In this document: piece by piece, positions 10,010 through 20,643 of the stretch
Layout of the letters: every line of letters begins with the position of its first letter
Position numbering within the stretch: the stretch's first letter is position 1
Assembly: GCA_003313425.1 (NCBI GenBank)
Contig: NHZP01000030.1
Span: 310,001-374,000 of the forward strand
Origin: Pseudopyrenochaeta lycopersici
Taxonomy: Eukaryota; Ascomycota; Dothideomycetes; Pleosporales; Pseudopyrenochaetaceae
Direction of reading: 5' to 3'
DNA length: 64,000 nucleotides
Translations under genes and position numbers: made by a program
Notes under the pieces: generated by a model
What the model was told of the DNA's origin: nothing
Databases searched by the model: none
The model's input: the letters and a program-made list of their open reading frames with translations, nothing else

Positions 10010-12046
10010 ATGTCCGAGTTCATCGGGTCAGTCGCAGCTTTGTCCGTCGAGCTTGGGCTCCCACTGATGCCTATGTGTTAGATCGCGCATCTCCCTCATC
10101 TCAAAGAGCGACATCCGGTCAGTAGCCAGCTGTTGAGAAGCCATTGGACGCGGCAATTGACCTGCGCAGCTATGTCGGCACGCTCGTCGAAATCAACTCC
10201 GAAGCCTCGACAGTTTCGCTAGACAATGTGCGCTCCTTCGGGACCGAGGGCCGCAAGGGCGGCAAGGACGAGTACCCGCCCTCAGACGTCGTCTACGAGC
10301 AAATCGTGTTCCGAGGCAGCGACGTGAAGGATCTGCGCATCGAGGAGTCGGCGAAGGAGAAAGCCCCACCTGCCATGCCCCAAGACCCAGCCATCATCGG
10401 AGTAAGTCTACACCCTCTGTCTTCTGTACCTATGGGTCGGTGATGTAACATTTTCGGATGTAAATCATTAAACCACCGAGAGCGCAAAACCGTGTGGATA
10501 TTTTCCGTTGCCTTCCTTCTGAGACCCTCACATGCCAGCTATCCTTTGTTCGACGCTTTCAAAGCTCTAATGCTGACGCGATTATGTACGATAGGTCCCA
10601 CAATCTCAGTCTCGCCAAGAAAACAATCCACAAGATCAACGTCAACAACCTCCTCCAAACTTCCCTCAGCATGGCCAGTTTCCGCCAGGCGGATACCCGC
10701 CCTTTGGTGGCCCTGGTGGCCCCGGTGGACCGTACCAGAATCGATTTGGCCCCCAAGGTGGGTTTCCTGGTGGGCCTGGCCCCTTCCCAGGAGGACCTCC
10801 GGGTGCGTTTGGCATGCCTCCATTTGGAGCCCCTCCGCCAGGCTGGTTCCCACCTGGCCAAGGCTTCAATGGCCCTCCTGGCCCATTCTCGCCCAACATG
10901 CCGGGAGGTCCTCCAGGTCTGCAACAGCAGCACCAGAATCAGCCACAACAAGGTTCGAGGGGTCCTGCACCGGGTCCTTCAGCAGGCCAGGATGAGAAGG
11001 CTGCTACCCCACAACCAAAGGTTGCCGAAGCTGACGGCACCGCTAAACCATCAGAATCGAAAGGTGGCGCAAAGGCAAAAGCGACGCAATCTGCTGCCGC
11101 AAAGCAAGCACCTCCCCCGCCGGTTGACTCCAAGCCTGATGTTGCGGCGGCGCTTGCACCTCCACAACCTCAAGCTGCTAAACAACCAGCTGGAGCATCC
11201 AGGGGTGGCCACAAGGGTGGTCGCATAGTTCCAGCCGTTCCCATTCCCAGTCCCAAGGTGCCCAAGACTGCACCACATGCGCAACAGCCAGGGGTTGCTC
11301 CTGCTGCTCAGTCCGCCGCCGCCGCGGGTCAGCAGCAGAACGCAACTCAATTAGCAACTGCAGCTGTAGCCGAAGCTATGGCCAAGCTCAATATGCAGAA
11401 CAAGGGCCAGGGTCAAAACCAGACCCAAGGCCAAGGTCAGGCACCGGCCTCAGACCCTTTGAACAATCTTGCACAGAAGGTTGAGGGCATGCGTGAACAA
11501 CAGAACCGCCAGCATCGTCAACGAGGAACAGGGGAGTTCCGTGGAGGACGAGGCGGACGAGGTGGAAGAGGAGGCCACCCACAACACCCGAAGATGGAAG
11601 TCCCAACAACGGATTTCGATTTCGAATCCGCAAATGCCAAGTTCAATAAACAAGATTTGGTCAAGGAAGCCATTGCAACTGGATCACCACTTGGTGACGC
11701 AGCGGCTGCTCCAACCGTAGAGGCGTTGTCAAACGGCCAAACAAATGGCGCTGAGAAGGAAGAGGTCGTCATTCCTGGCGCATACGACAAGGGCTCCAGC
11801 TTCTTCGACAACATCTCGAGCGAGCTCAAGGACAGGGACGAGGCTGCCAGCAGGCGAGGCCAAGAGTTCCGAAGTGAAGAGCGTAGGAAGAACATGGAAA
11901 CTTTCGGTCAAGGTAGCGTTGATGGCTATCGTGGTGGCTTTCGAGGTCGCGGCCGTGGTCGTGGGCGTGGACGAGGCTTTGGGTTCCGCGGCCGTGGTGC
12001 ACCGAGGGGACGCGGCGAGCACTTTGGAGAGGCTCCTGCCGCTTAG
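10010..12046 (+). CDS. scd6: Scd6/Sum2 (LSm14/RAP55) mRNA decapping and translation regulator
   Basis: Cytoplasmic P-body RNA-binding protein that represses translation and promotes decapping (known family role). Four exons: 10010-10026, 10082-10117, 10170-10401, 10595-12046; 578 residues. Exons 1 and 2 are only 17 and 36 bases, both with GTCAGT donors. Joined they give MSEFIGSRISLISKSDIRY, the start of the LSm14 domain, followed by VGTLVEINSEASTVSLDNV. The centre is Pro/Gly/Gln-rich (PFGGPGGPGGP). The C-terminal motifs appear in order: FDF box (TDFDFESANAKFNK), FFD box (YDKGSSFFDNISSE), TFG box (RRKNMETFGQGSVDGYRGG), then RGG repeats (RGRGRGRGRGRGFGFRGRG). An additional RGG block lies before the FDF box. 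All hallmark elements are present and intact. Confidence 0.93.
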
Positions 12047-12981
12047 TGGGCAAAGAGCTGATATAAATAGCCTACGTTCAGTGGATAATCACAACTGGAA
12101 CGACGGAAAGGAGTTTGCGGTGGGCGGGCTTATCGTCAATCGCCGGGTGATACCAGGCGACATTTTTCCTTACAGTCATTTTTCAGTCTTGCGTCAACAT
12201 GAGCGATCTGTACCAGTACGGTCGGCGTCTTTCCTTTGCAGTCACAGCCTACGGGTCCGTCTTGGAGTTCTTTGGAGCGGCGTTCTAGCTCGCAGCTATG
12301 CTTTGCTTGTATTTGTATAGGCTATGAGCAGAACCAAAAGCGATAATGTGACAGGGATTGGTCAGGACTAGGCGCAAGCGCCGAAGAGACGAAAGCTATG
12401 ATATCAAATGAAGAAAACGATGGAGTGCTGAAGTCGAATGTCGCCCTCCCTGTTCAGTTTGGTGACGTGCTCTTTCCGTTTGCTATGTCTCATGGCTGCA
12501 TTTACTCACTTTGGCTTGGCGATATGACATGGACTGGTCAGGCTCTTTACGACAACGCGATCTCCCGGTTTGTTTACTCCACTTTCCTCGCTCATGCCGC
12601 CATGCATAAACAGGTCAGATTAGTGTTCAACGGTGCACCGGATAACCTAGACATATTCATTGCTCTCGACTACACCCTAGCATCGCCATGGATGAGAGTC
12701 ACTTTCGGTCCGTGGTCGCTGTTCAGGACGGGAGGCAGTTGAGAAAGTACGACGTTCAAAATATCAACGAGGACCAATTTGGTCACTGGTAACAAGACTG
12801 AGAATGAATAAATGTGATGTTCGCTATGGTTACAATTTATATCAGGGGTATAGTGCTTTTGGCTAATATTCAAATCAGACTCGCAATCATTTCCAACCAT
12901 GGAATACCTGCCAGGCAACCTGGCATCAAGCATCGAGCAAAATGTCGTGCAGATTCTCGTAAACTCGGATTCGTAATGCAT
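12047..12981. other. intergenic, convergent 3' flanks
   Basis: About 935 bases between the convergent scd6 and MFS genes. An ORF at 12398-12742 (114 codons) has an unconvincing composition and no motif; it is most likely chance. No RNA gene is recognised. Confidence 0.35.
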
Positions 12982-14505
12982 TCATGCTTGCTCTTTCTCC
13001 GCAGCCTCTCTCTCCCGCTTCATGCGCCACTTGGGCCCCATCTTAATCTCCAGAATCATGAGCGGGAGCAACAATGCGGAAATGCCGCCCCAGAAAGTGT
13101 AGGTCCAGCCATCGCCCCAGGCGGTTGTCATACGGTCGATGACGGAAATCATTATTGCTGCCAGTGAGCATCTGGCGAGGTTTGTACAGGCCGTTGCTCC
13201 AGAACTACGCGTTTGTAGAATGTCGACGTTGAGCGTCATAGTCGTGCTCAAGATGCCCATGGACGTCCATCCTAGGAAGACACCGATGACCAATGGTACT
13301 GCGAGGTGTGTTTTCGCTTGGAGAGCCCATCCCCAGCCGACTACGCAGACAACGAAGAGGGTGAGGTAGAGAGGCATGATGCGCAGCCTTGCATACTCGA
13401 TTGTGAACTTTTCACCTGCTTTGGCTTTAATGCGGGCGTACTCCCAGTCCAGTAACTTTCCTGTTATGGCGCTGCCAATGATCATACCAGCGCCCACGGG
13501 AAGATAGCAGAGGCCGAGGACAGTCTCTGAGAGTTCGGGATAGATTTTCGTAAAGGACGATGAGATGGTTGCGGTTACGGTATAGTATACGGCGTATACG
13601 ATGCCAGTGAAGGTGAGCAGGACGATGACGTCCGGGTATGTGAATAAGACGAACGGATTGACAGAATGTCTAGGCTTTGCGCGCAATTCGCTATTGAAGG
13701 CCTCAAGTGAGGCTTTTCGTCCGACAACTGGTATGATAGCTCGAAGATGTCGTGGAACGGGTTTGCTCCCATTTCCTGCGACTGATCGAAGCGTCTCTGG
13801 TAAGAACAGCGCAATGCAGAGAAGGCCGGCTGCCACCATGATAACTAAGCTCCAGAAGATTGACCGCCAACCTAGAGCCTGGGACAGGGCACCACCTAAT
13901 GCTGGTCCGATGCAAGGCGCTAACATCGGTCCAAGGTTGAACATGCCAAAGTATCCTCCTCTTTCCTTTGATGTCGATATGTCGCCGATCACTCCAGCAC
14001 CTAAGGCGATTGTACTCGCACTACCACCGGACTGGAAGCATCTTAAGAACAGCAAAAGCCAAAAATGATCAGTCGGGCACAGTGCTATTCCAGCACTAGA
14101 GGCGATGAGGATCGACAAACAAACAATGTAGACGAGACGTCTTCCATAACGGTCGCTGAGTGGTCCCCATAGCATTGGCGAGATACCTTGGAAGACCAGG
14201 TAGATGGTCACGGTTTGATTGATGGCTTCAATTGATCTATTGAAGGCACGAGCGACGGTCGGTATGGCGGGGAAGTATATGTTTGCTGGTAGAGGGCTGA
14301 GGTTATTTAGTACAATGGTAACGAACAGGCTGATGTTGACGTACCTGAAGAGCCCTGCCAAAGCCACCATTGCTACGATGAGCCATTTCTCTTTTGAGCT
14401 GTAAATACTGTACGGCTCCTCTACCTGCCCATTCTCTGGGGCTTCCGGAGATAAGATAGCTTCATGTCGTTCCTTCTTCTCGTCTGGGCTCGTCATCTTG
14501 CTCAT
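12982..14505 (-). CDS. MFS drug:H+ antiporter, DHA1 type (Qdr/Aqr-like)
   Basis: Plasma-membrane exporter of 12 helices. Exon 1 is 14505-14345, the intron 14344-14297, exon 2 14296-12982; 491 residues. The 48-base intron (GTACGT...CCTCAG) has no stop and is a multiple of three, so an unspliced read-through would add 16 residues inside helix 1; removal restores ALAGLFSPLPANIYFPAIPT, the family pattern. DHA1 signatures follow: WGPLSDRYGRR (motif A, loop 2-3), RCFQSGGSAS, GVIGDI and LGPMLAPCIGPALGG (motif C), LGWRSIFW. The start ATG 14505 is uncertain because an in-frame upstream stretch without ATG could belong to another exon. The substrate is unknown; drug, polyamine or small-acid export is typical. 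It is divergent from the NCS1 permease. Confidence 0.8.
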   Translation of the reverse strand: MSKMTSPDEKKERHEAILSPEAPENGQVEEPYSIYSSKEKWLIVAMVALAGLFRYVNISLFVTIVLNNLSPLPANIYFPAIPTVARAFNRSIEAINQTVTIYLVFQGISPMLWGPLSDRYGRRLVYIVCLSILIASSAGIALCPTDHFWLLLFLRCFQSGGSASTIALGAGVIGDISTSKERGGYFGMFNLGPMLAPCIGPALGGALSQALGWRSIFWSLVIMVAAGLLCIALFLPETLRSVAGNGSKPVPRHLRAIIPVVGRKASLEAFNSELRAKPRHSVNPFVLFTYPDVIVLLTFTGIVYAVYYTVTATISSSFTKIYPELSETVLGLCYLPVGAGMIIGSAITGKLLDWEYARIKAKAGEKFTIEYARLRIMPLYLTLFVVCVVGWGWALQAKTHLAVPLVIGVFLGWTSMGILSTTMTLNVDILQTRSSGATACTNLARCSLAAIMISVIDRMTTAWGDGWTYTFWGGISALLLPLMILEIKMGPKWRMKREREAAEKEQA

Positions 14506-15149
14506 GTTTGGAGAAGATGGGCGAGGAGGAATCCATCCGGCAGGCTGCGAAAGCTCCCGTCCATTGTCATAAGTTAAGCTCCAGTCATTCCCAACGACTC
14601 CGTCCAGCTCGGAGTAAATACCACCGTACCACCTATGGTTGGGCAATGTCTGTAAGAGTGGCACGCGGTATTCGATAATGATCGGCGAACATCGGCGAAA
14701 CCGACTTCAGCTCACAGAACGGGTTCGCTTGATGCCGCTTTCCCTATCGCAGCGACTCTATGCCTATCAGCGTTAATTAATGATTAGGCCGCTGTGAATG
14801 GCTTAGCCTGGGGTGGAGACGGCCAGATCGCGAAGGACCGGCAAGTTTTCCTTTGGAGCATCGGATAGTTCAGGGACGAGGCGACGTCCCGCTGTGCATT
14901 TTTTCATAGCGAGGCGCCACCGGGGAGTCATGTCTAGTTGAAGCGATATAGAGCGACTGGTGGTCGTCTTGGAATTTTGCATGAAACAACCGAATGATGT
15001 ATATCTAAACCCCAGATCTTTTGGCTTATCTAGTGTTTCGTCAAGTGGACCGCTATCTCTACCACGGACCCGGAATACCGAACCCGCTGGTGTTGCCATC
15101 TGACAGAACAGCCCCAGAAAAAAAAAGCCATCAACGCAGACGCCGAGTT
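14506..15149. promoter_or_regulatory. divergent promoter of MFS exporter and NCS1 permease
   Basis: 644 bases between two divergently transcribed transporter genes. It contains a perfect tandem 9-mer ATCGGCGAA at 14681-14689 and 14691-14699, followed by CCGAC, a candidate regulator site. No gene is seen. Confidence 0.45.
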
Positions 15150-16783
15150 ATGCCGGGGCTGGCGACTACGGGCGATGTCGAGAGCAGCAGAGCTCCGTCT
15201 GAGAAGGAGATGAAGCAGTCTGATCCTACGCCTGCCATGGCCGATGTCACAGAGGGGAAGCAGGGAAGAGCAGGAGGTTTGAGGGGCATTTTCAACTTCT
15301 TGGAGAAGCGAGGGGATGTCGAGCTTAGAGGGTGCACGCCAGTGCCGTATGAGCAAAGGAAAGAGACGAATTATTTCAGCATCTTCACGCTTTGGTTTTG
15401 TGTGAGCTGCAACCCTTTACCGTACGTATGATCTTGAACAGTGGGGCGTCACTCAAGTGCCACCTGCACAATCAACAGCGTAGCAAAAGGCCGGAATGTT
15501 AACGTATTTCTAGAGTTACCTTTGGTATGGTGGGAACCATGATCTTTGGCCTCGGTCTTCGAGACGCCGCGCTCGTCATTCTGTTCTTCACTTTGATCTC
15601 TGCAGCGCCCGTGGCATACATGTGTACCTGGGGCCCCAAGACTGGCATGCGACAGCTTGTCCAAGCGCGATTCTCCTTTGGGAAATACTTCGTCTCTGTC
15701 CTCGTGCTGATGAATTTGGCCACGTTAACCGGCTTTTGCGTCATCGACTCCATTATTGGCGGCTTCGCCCTCTCAGCTGTCATGGACGGAGAGACGATCA
15801 GTGCGACTGTTGGCATTGTCATTGTGTCTCTCCTCGCGTTGGTGATCTCCTTTTGCGGCTTCCGCGTTCTGCACATCTACGAGCGATGGGCATGGATTCC
15901 TGCTCTGATCGCTCTCATCATTGCTGGGGGGTGTGGAGGGAAGGAGCTATACCAACAAGTTGAAGCCCCTGCAGCGACCGCAGCACAAGTACTATCTTTC
16001 GGTGGGCTTGTAGCAAGTTTCATGCTCCCATGGGCTGCTCTAGCCAGCGACTTCTCAACATATATGCACCCGAAAGCGCCATCGCTCCGTATCGCGTCGT
16101 ACACTTACGCTGGTCTCACACTTCCGACTATCCTGCTCATGACTCTCGGCGCAGCCATGGGCGGTGCAACACCCAACATCCCCGAATGGCAAGCTGGCTA
16201 CGACTCCAATGCAGCAAGTGGTGTGCTCGCGGCTATGCTGCATCCAGCTGGAGGCTTCGGGCGCTTCGTCACCGTCATTCTAGCCTTCTCAATGCTCGGA
16301 AACCTCTCAGCTACCATGTACAGCGTCACGCTGAACCTGCAAATGTTCATTCCATGGCTCTTCCGCATCCCACGAGTCTTCTTCAGCATCATCATTACCG
16401 GCATCGTCATTGGAGTTGCAGTCGAAGCGGCCAAGGCCTTTTTCCTAAACCTCGAGAACTTCATTGGAGTGATTGGGTATTGGAGTTCGGCGTTTATTGG
16501 CATTGTTATTACCGAGCATGTACTCTTCCGAAAGGCAGGGTTTGCGTCTTATACTGAGGACGAGACGGTATGGGATGATGCCAAAAAGCTTCCTCCCGGC
16601 TTCGCTGCTATTGCCGCCGCGGTGCTATGTTTTGGATTGGTCATCCCGTGTATTGGCCAGGTCTGGTTCACTGGGCCCATTGCAAAGACGACGGGTGATA
16701 TCGGATTTGAAGTTGCTATTGTGTTATCGGCGGTGCTATATATTCCATTTAGGTTCCTGGAGAGGAAGATATGCAAGAGGTGA
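15150..16783 (+). CDS. NCS1-family purine/cytosine (or vitamin B6) permease, Fcy2/Tpn1-like
   Basis: Plasma-membrane nucleobase:cation symporter with about 12 helices. Exon 1 is 15150-15421, the intron 15422-15513 (92 bases, GTACGT...TTCTAG), exon 2 15514-16783; 513 residues. The N-terminal cytosolic tail precedes GIFNFLEKRGDVELRGCTPV, PYEQRKETNYFSIFTLWF and, across the splice, NPLPVTFGMVGTMIFGLGLRD, typical of fungal Fcy2/Tpn1 proteins. TWGPKTGMRQLVQARFSFGK is the conserved loop. Helices continue to the C-terminus (FLERKICKR). Purine, cytosine and pyridoxine transporters share this sequence, so the substrate cannot be fixed here. Confidence 0.87.
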
Positions 16784-17347
16784 TTTTAATAGTTTTTGAT
16801 GGTCATGCTGCTATATACCCGAGCATTTCTGGAAGCAAGAGAATCTGGTATCATAGACAGGATCTGCCCCGCAAAAAGGGGTAACGGTAATCATATAGCC
16901 TCCAAAGAATCTTTTGTAATCGCATACGATCTGGCGGGCAAACACGCCCAATCACGATTTGAAACGTAATTTCAGATGCGTGACTCTTGTATTACAAGCC
17001 TCGCATGAAATGCATATGCAAAAATGAGATTGCACATGAACAGTGTGGAGAGTTGTAGCCGGGGTGCTCGCTAGTATGGCGGATGTGCTTACCTCGGTTG
17101 TACATTGCACCCCGGGAATGCAGAGTGACGTTCACAAGCCAAACGGAGCCGCACCCTCATAATGCGGAGACACTGGCACCTGTCGGCTTTTTCACCACCC
17201 TCCTTTTAGACACATTTCTCTCCTAATTAACAACTTACTTCTTTCTGCCCACTATCTGTACCTACAGTCTTGCGCGCCGGCAAATAATAGCCCCGCGTCT
17301 CCCCTCTTTTGACCTCGACGCGACTCGGCTCGACTCGAGACTACACA
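16784..17347. other. intergenic, ant1 promoter
   Basis: 564 bases between two tandem plus-strand genes. The last 150 bases are C/T-rich (17190-17310) and are probably the core promoter and leader of the carrier gene. Nothing else is recognised. Confidence 0.4.
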
Positions 17348-18486
17348 ATGTCACAAGCTCCAGTGAAGGCACAGGAGAAGCTCGCTGAGTCGACTTCGTC
17401 AGTGCCGCAGAGCACGGCGGCTCAGCAGAGCGACAATGTTGCCCATGCGCTCGCCGGTGCTGGTGGAGGTCTGCTGTCTATGGCTTTGACGTATGCCCTC
17501 TCTGCCACACCCAAGATTCTCTGCTAATCCCGGATAGCTACCCTCTCATCACCCTCTCCACCCGCGCACAGGTCGAATCGAAACGTGCTCAGTCATCGAC
17601 TCTTGATGCTGCGCGCCGCATCATAAAGCGAGAAGGCATCGCTGGTCTATATGCAGGCCTGGACTCGGCGCTCTTCGGCATCAGCGTTACCAACTTTGTC
17701 TACTACTACTGTACGTTGCCCTATACGTCCAGCATACACACGGCACTGACAGCAAGGAGGGTACGAATGGACACGCTCCTTCTTCGAGAAGGCCGCACTC
17801 AAAGCCGGTCGCGCTTCCTCCAAACTCACCACCATTGAGTCCATGGTTGCAGGTGCCATCGCCGGCAGCGCAACAGTCCTCATGACTAACCCCATCTGGG
17901 TCGTCAACACACGAATGACGACGCGCAAGTCTGAGGCCTCTGAGGACGCCCTGCCCGGCGCTCCAAAGCCTTCCAAAGCGCCGTCCACTCTCGGCACGCT
18001 CATTGCCCTCATCCGCGATGAAGGCCCCGCGCGCCTGTTCGCCGGTGTCATGCCTGCCTTGGTCCTAGTGATCAATCCCATCCTCCAGTATACTGTCTTC
18101 GAGCAGATGAAGCAGTATCTCGAGAAGAGACGCAGGGTCACGCCAAAGGATGCGTTTTACCTCGGTGCTCTAGGCAAGCTTTTGGCTACCAGCATTACCT
18201 ACCCGTATATTACGGTGAAGAGCAGGATGCATGTTGCCGGCAGGGATGGGCCGAGGGAGGATATGTTGACCACCTTCCGGAGGATCATCAAGGAGGAGGG
18301 TTACACTGGCCTTTATGGAGGTAAGTTCTCGGAGACTTTCGAAATGTGAAACATGCATGCTAACATCGACTAGGCATTGGGCCAAAGGTCACCCAGAGTG
18401 TCATCACCGCTGCCTTTCTTTTCGCGTTCAAGGACGCGTTGTACGCTTATACCGTTCAGGCACGGAAGAAGCTTGCTAGCCGGTAG
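17348..18486 (+). CDS. ant1: peroxisomal adenine-nucleotide carrier (Ant1/PMP47 type)
   Basis: SLC25-fold carrier that imports ATP into peroxisomes in exchange for AMP, feeding fatty-acid activation (family knowledge). Four exons: 17348-17490, 17538-17710, 17760-18320, 18374-18486; 329 residues. Three carrier repeats show the signatures: YPLITLSTRAQVES in repeat 1, NPIWVVNTRMTT in repeat 2, YPYITVKSRM in repeat 3, each followed by a G-x-x-G-LYAG or LYGG element. The NPIWVVNTRM form of repeat 2 is characteristic of PMP47/Ant1 rather than mitochondrial ADP/ATP carriers. Intron 2 uses the acceptor at 17758-17759 so that Tyr-Tyr-Tyr-Trp-Tyr-Glu-Trp stays in frame. Confidence 0.88.
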
Positions 18487-18994
18487 ACTACCCATTGGGG
18501 CAAGCACGATCTAGCAATCTTGGCGTAAATCAACGTCTGGGACGAAAGGAAAGCGATCTCGGAAATATCAACGGTTAGATAGGCATCAAGGTGGCATAGA
18601 ATGATCCAGGAAGGAATCAGGATACCCAAGAGGTGGAAAACATGAATTTCAATTACGCTCTGTATATACTCAGTCAACACCCAATCTTCATTTATAGCAG
18701 GTTGGGCTCCCTTTCTTCATACGCATCATAGCCATCAAGCGGCTCCGCTGCTTCAGACATTTGTGGGCGGATTTTCTGCCCGCATAGCCGCTAGGGCAGC
18801 AAACACGCAGCCCATTACAAACATACATGCCGCTGCGGGGTACTCTGTGGGACGTGTCCACCACTTGACGTTGCGGAAGTACCTGCGGCCTGGTACATGT
18901 TCATGTACCTGCGGAATCGTGGTGGAGCCATCCAAGTACAAATGTCGCGCCTATGCCCCTCCACAGGCATCTCAACAATTAAAAGTTCTTCAAT
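18487..18994. other. intergenic
   Basis: 508 bases between ant1 and the dehydrogenase gene. It holds the ant1 3' flank and presumably the dehydrogenase promoter. No gene or RNA feature is recognised. Confidence 0.35.
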
Positions 18995-20258
18995 ATGAGT
19001 TCAGAACCATTTTCACTTCGGTGGGGCATTCTAGGTATCCTTTCATATCTACTCATTATATCTACACATTACTAACAGATTCTAGCAACGGGGGGTATTG
19101 CAAAGAGTAATCCTTCACTGCTTGATCTCGCCATATATCTCCTTCTGATCACATGACCCAGCATTCACAAAAGACCTGCTCGTCGACCCCACTACCCGAG
19201 ATGCCGGTGATATTCGTCACGTCGTCGCCGCAGCGGCATCGTCAACATCGGCCTCACGAGCACAAGACTTTCTGAACGAAGTCAAAGCTCCTAGCAGCGC
19301 AAAAGCCTACGGCTCCTATAAAGAACTCGTCAATGACAAAGATGTGGACATCATTTACGTAGCAACACCGCATAGTCATCATTACCAGCACACTCGCCTC
19401 GCGCTCGAAGCAGGAAAACATGTCCTTGTCGAGAAACCCATTACCGTGAACGCAGAACAATGCAGTATCCTCCGTGATCTAGCCAAAGAAAAGAAGAAAT
19501 TCTTAATGGAAGCCGTCTGGACGCGTTTCTTTCCGCTCTCTCGCGAAGTCGAAGAGTTTGTCCGATCCGGACAACTAGGTGACATCAAACGAGTCTTTGC
19601 AGATTTCTCCTTTTGGAATGATGTCGAGAAGGAATTCGGCACCAAACACCGCATGATAAACCTGGATCTTGCCGGCGGCGCCCTCCTCGACTTGGGAATC
19701 TACAGCTTGACGTGGGTCTTTATGATTTTGTATCATGCTCAAGAGAGTAAGAAGGGTGCTCCACAAGTCAGCAGCGCCATCACAAAGTATGAACCCACGG
19801 GTGCAGATGAGACAACGACTGTGCTGCTGAGATTCCCCGGCGGAGGCCAGGGAGTTGCAGGAACGAGTATCCAGGTTGCCACGACGCCGAATCCGAACTT
19901 CCCCTCTCCTCACGCTATACGCATCCAAGGCACATTCGGCGACTTGACAGTCGACTACGCACCGCGACCGCGGTCCTACACGCTCACGCCTGCATCAAGC
20001 CAGTCGCGCGGCACGCTGGCCAAGTTCGAACACGCCACCAAGACCTTTGACATTCCAGGCGGCGGCCACGGCATGTTCTGGGAGGCCGACGAGTGCGCGA
20101 GATGCGTTAGGGATGGAAAGCTGGAGAGCGAGGTTATCCCCGTGGAGGAGACGGAGCAGGTCATGCGGGTTATGGATGAGGTGAGGCGGCAGGGCGATCT
20201 GGTGTATCCGGAAAGTATTGGGAGTGTGGAGTATCCGCTAGAGGGGTTTGGGCTGTAG
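18995..20258 (+). CDS. Gfo/Idh/MocA NAD(P)-dependent dehydrogenase (D-xylose 1-dehydrogenase / dihydrodiol dehydrogenase-like)
   Basis: Cytosolic oxidoreductase. Exons 18995-19034, 19086-19106, 19162-20258; 385 residues. The middle exon is only 21 bases and encodes ATGGIAK, so the nucleotide-binding loop is assembled from three exons: WGIL-ATGGIAK-TFTKDLL. Other motifs: DIIYVATPHSHHYQHTRLAL, then GKHVLVEKPITVNAEQ with the catalytic EKP lysine, then the C-terminal alpha/beta domain with GGALLDLGIYSL. Composition fits the fungal NADP-dependent D-xylose 1-dehydrogenase group, but trans-1,2-dihydrobenzene-1,2-diol dehydrogenase and other sugar dehydrogenases cannot be excluded. Splicing is supported by phase and by the perfect Rossmann loop. 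Confidence 0.85.
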
Positions 20259-20643
20259 AGGGGAGAAGAGCGCAAGGGGATGAGCATGGAGGACAGCGAA
20301 GATGTGGATCAAGATATGTTTGAGTTTTAGTTTTATAGAGAACTAGGTAGTCTTTGTAGAATGAGCAAGTAGATTGGCTCCCAACTACTCTCGTGTTGCT
20401 CTGTCTATTTAGGTAAAGCACTTCTGAAAAGAGATAGAGGACATATATTTGATCAATTGCGCGCGTTCTATGCTTCTTATCCTTTTCGCTACTCCACCCT
20501 CCTTACGCGCTTCGTCGTTAGCCGTGTTCTACTGTCCCTATCAAACTCCGGTCAATGCTCAATGCTAGGATGCTTAGGTCGCGAGCTGCCAAAAGCATCA
20601 GCAAATGATGTCCATACAAGTGACAAGGCGGTCATACGTCCGT
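20259..20643. other. intergenic, convergent 3' flanks
   Basis: 385 bases between the stop codons of the dehydrogenase (plus) and the secreted-protein gene (minus). Nothing recognisable is seen. Confidence 0.35.

Noticed and set aside
12398..12742. 114-codon plus-strand ORF between scd6 and the MFS gene
   Set aside because: No motif, no supporting splice context, and it lies in the spacer between convergent genes.
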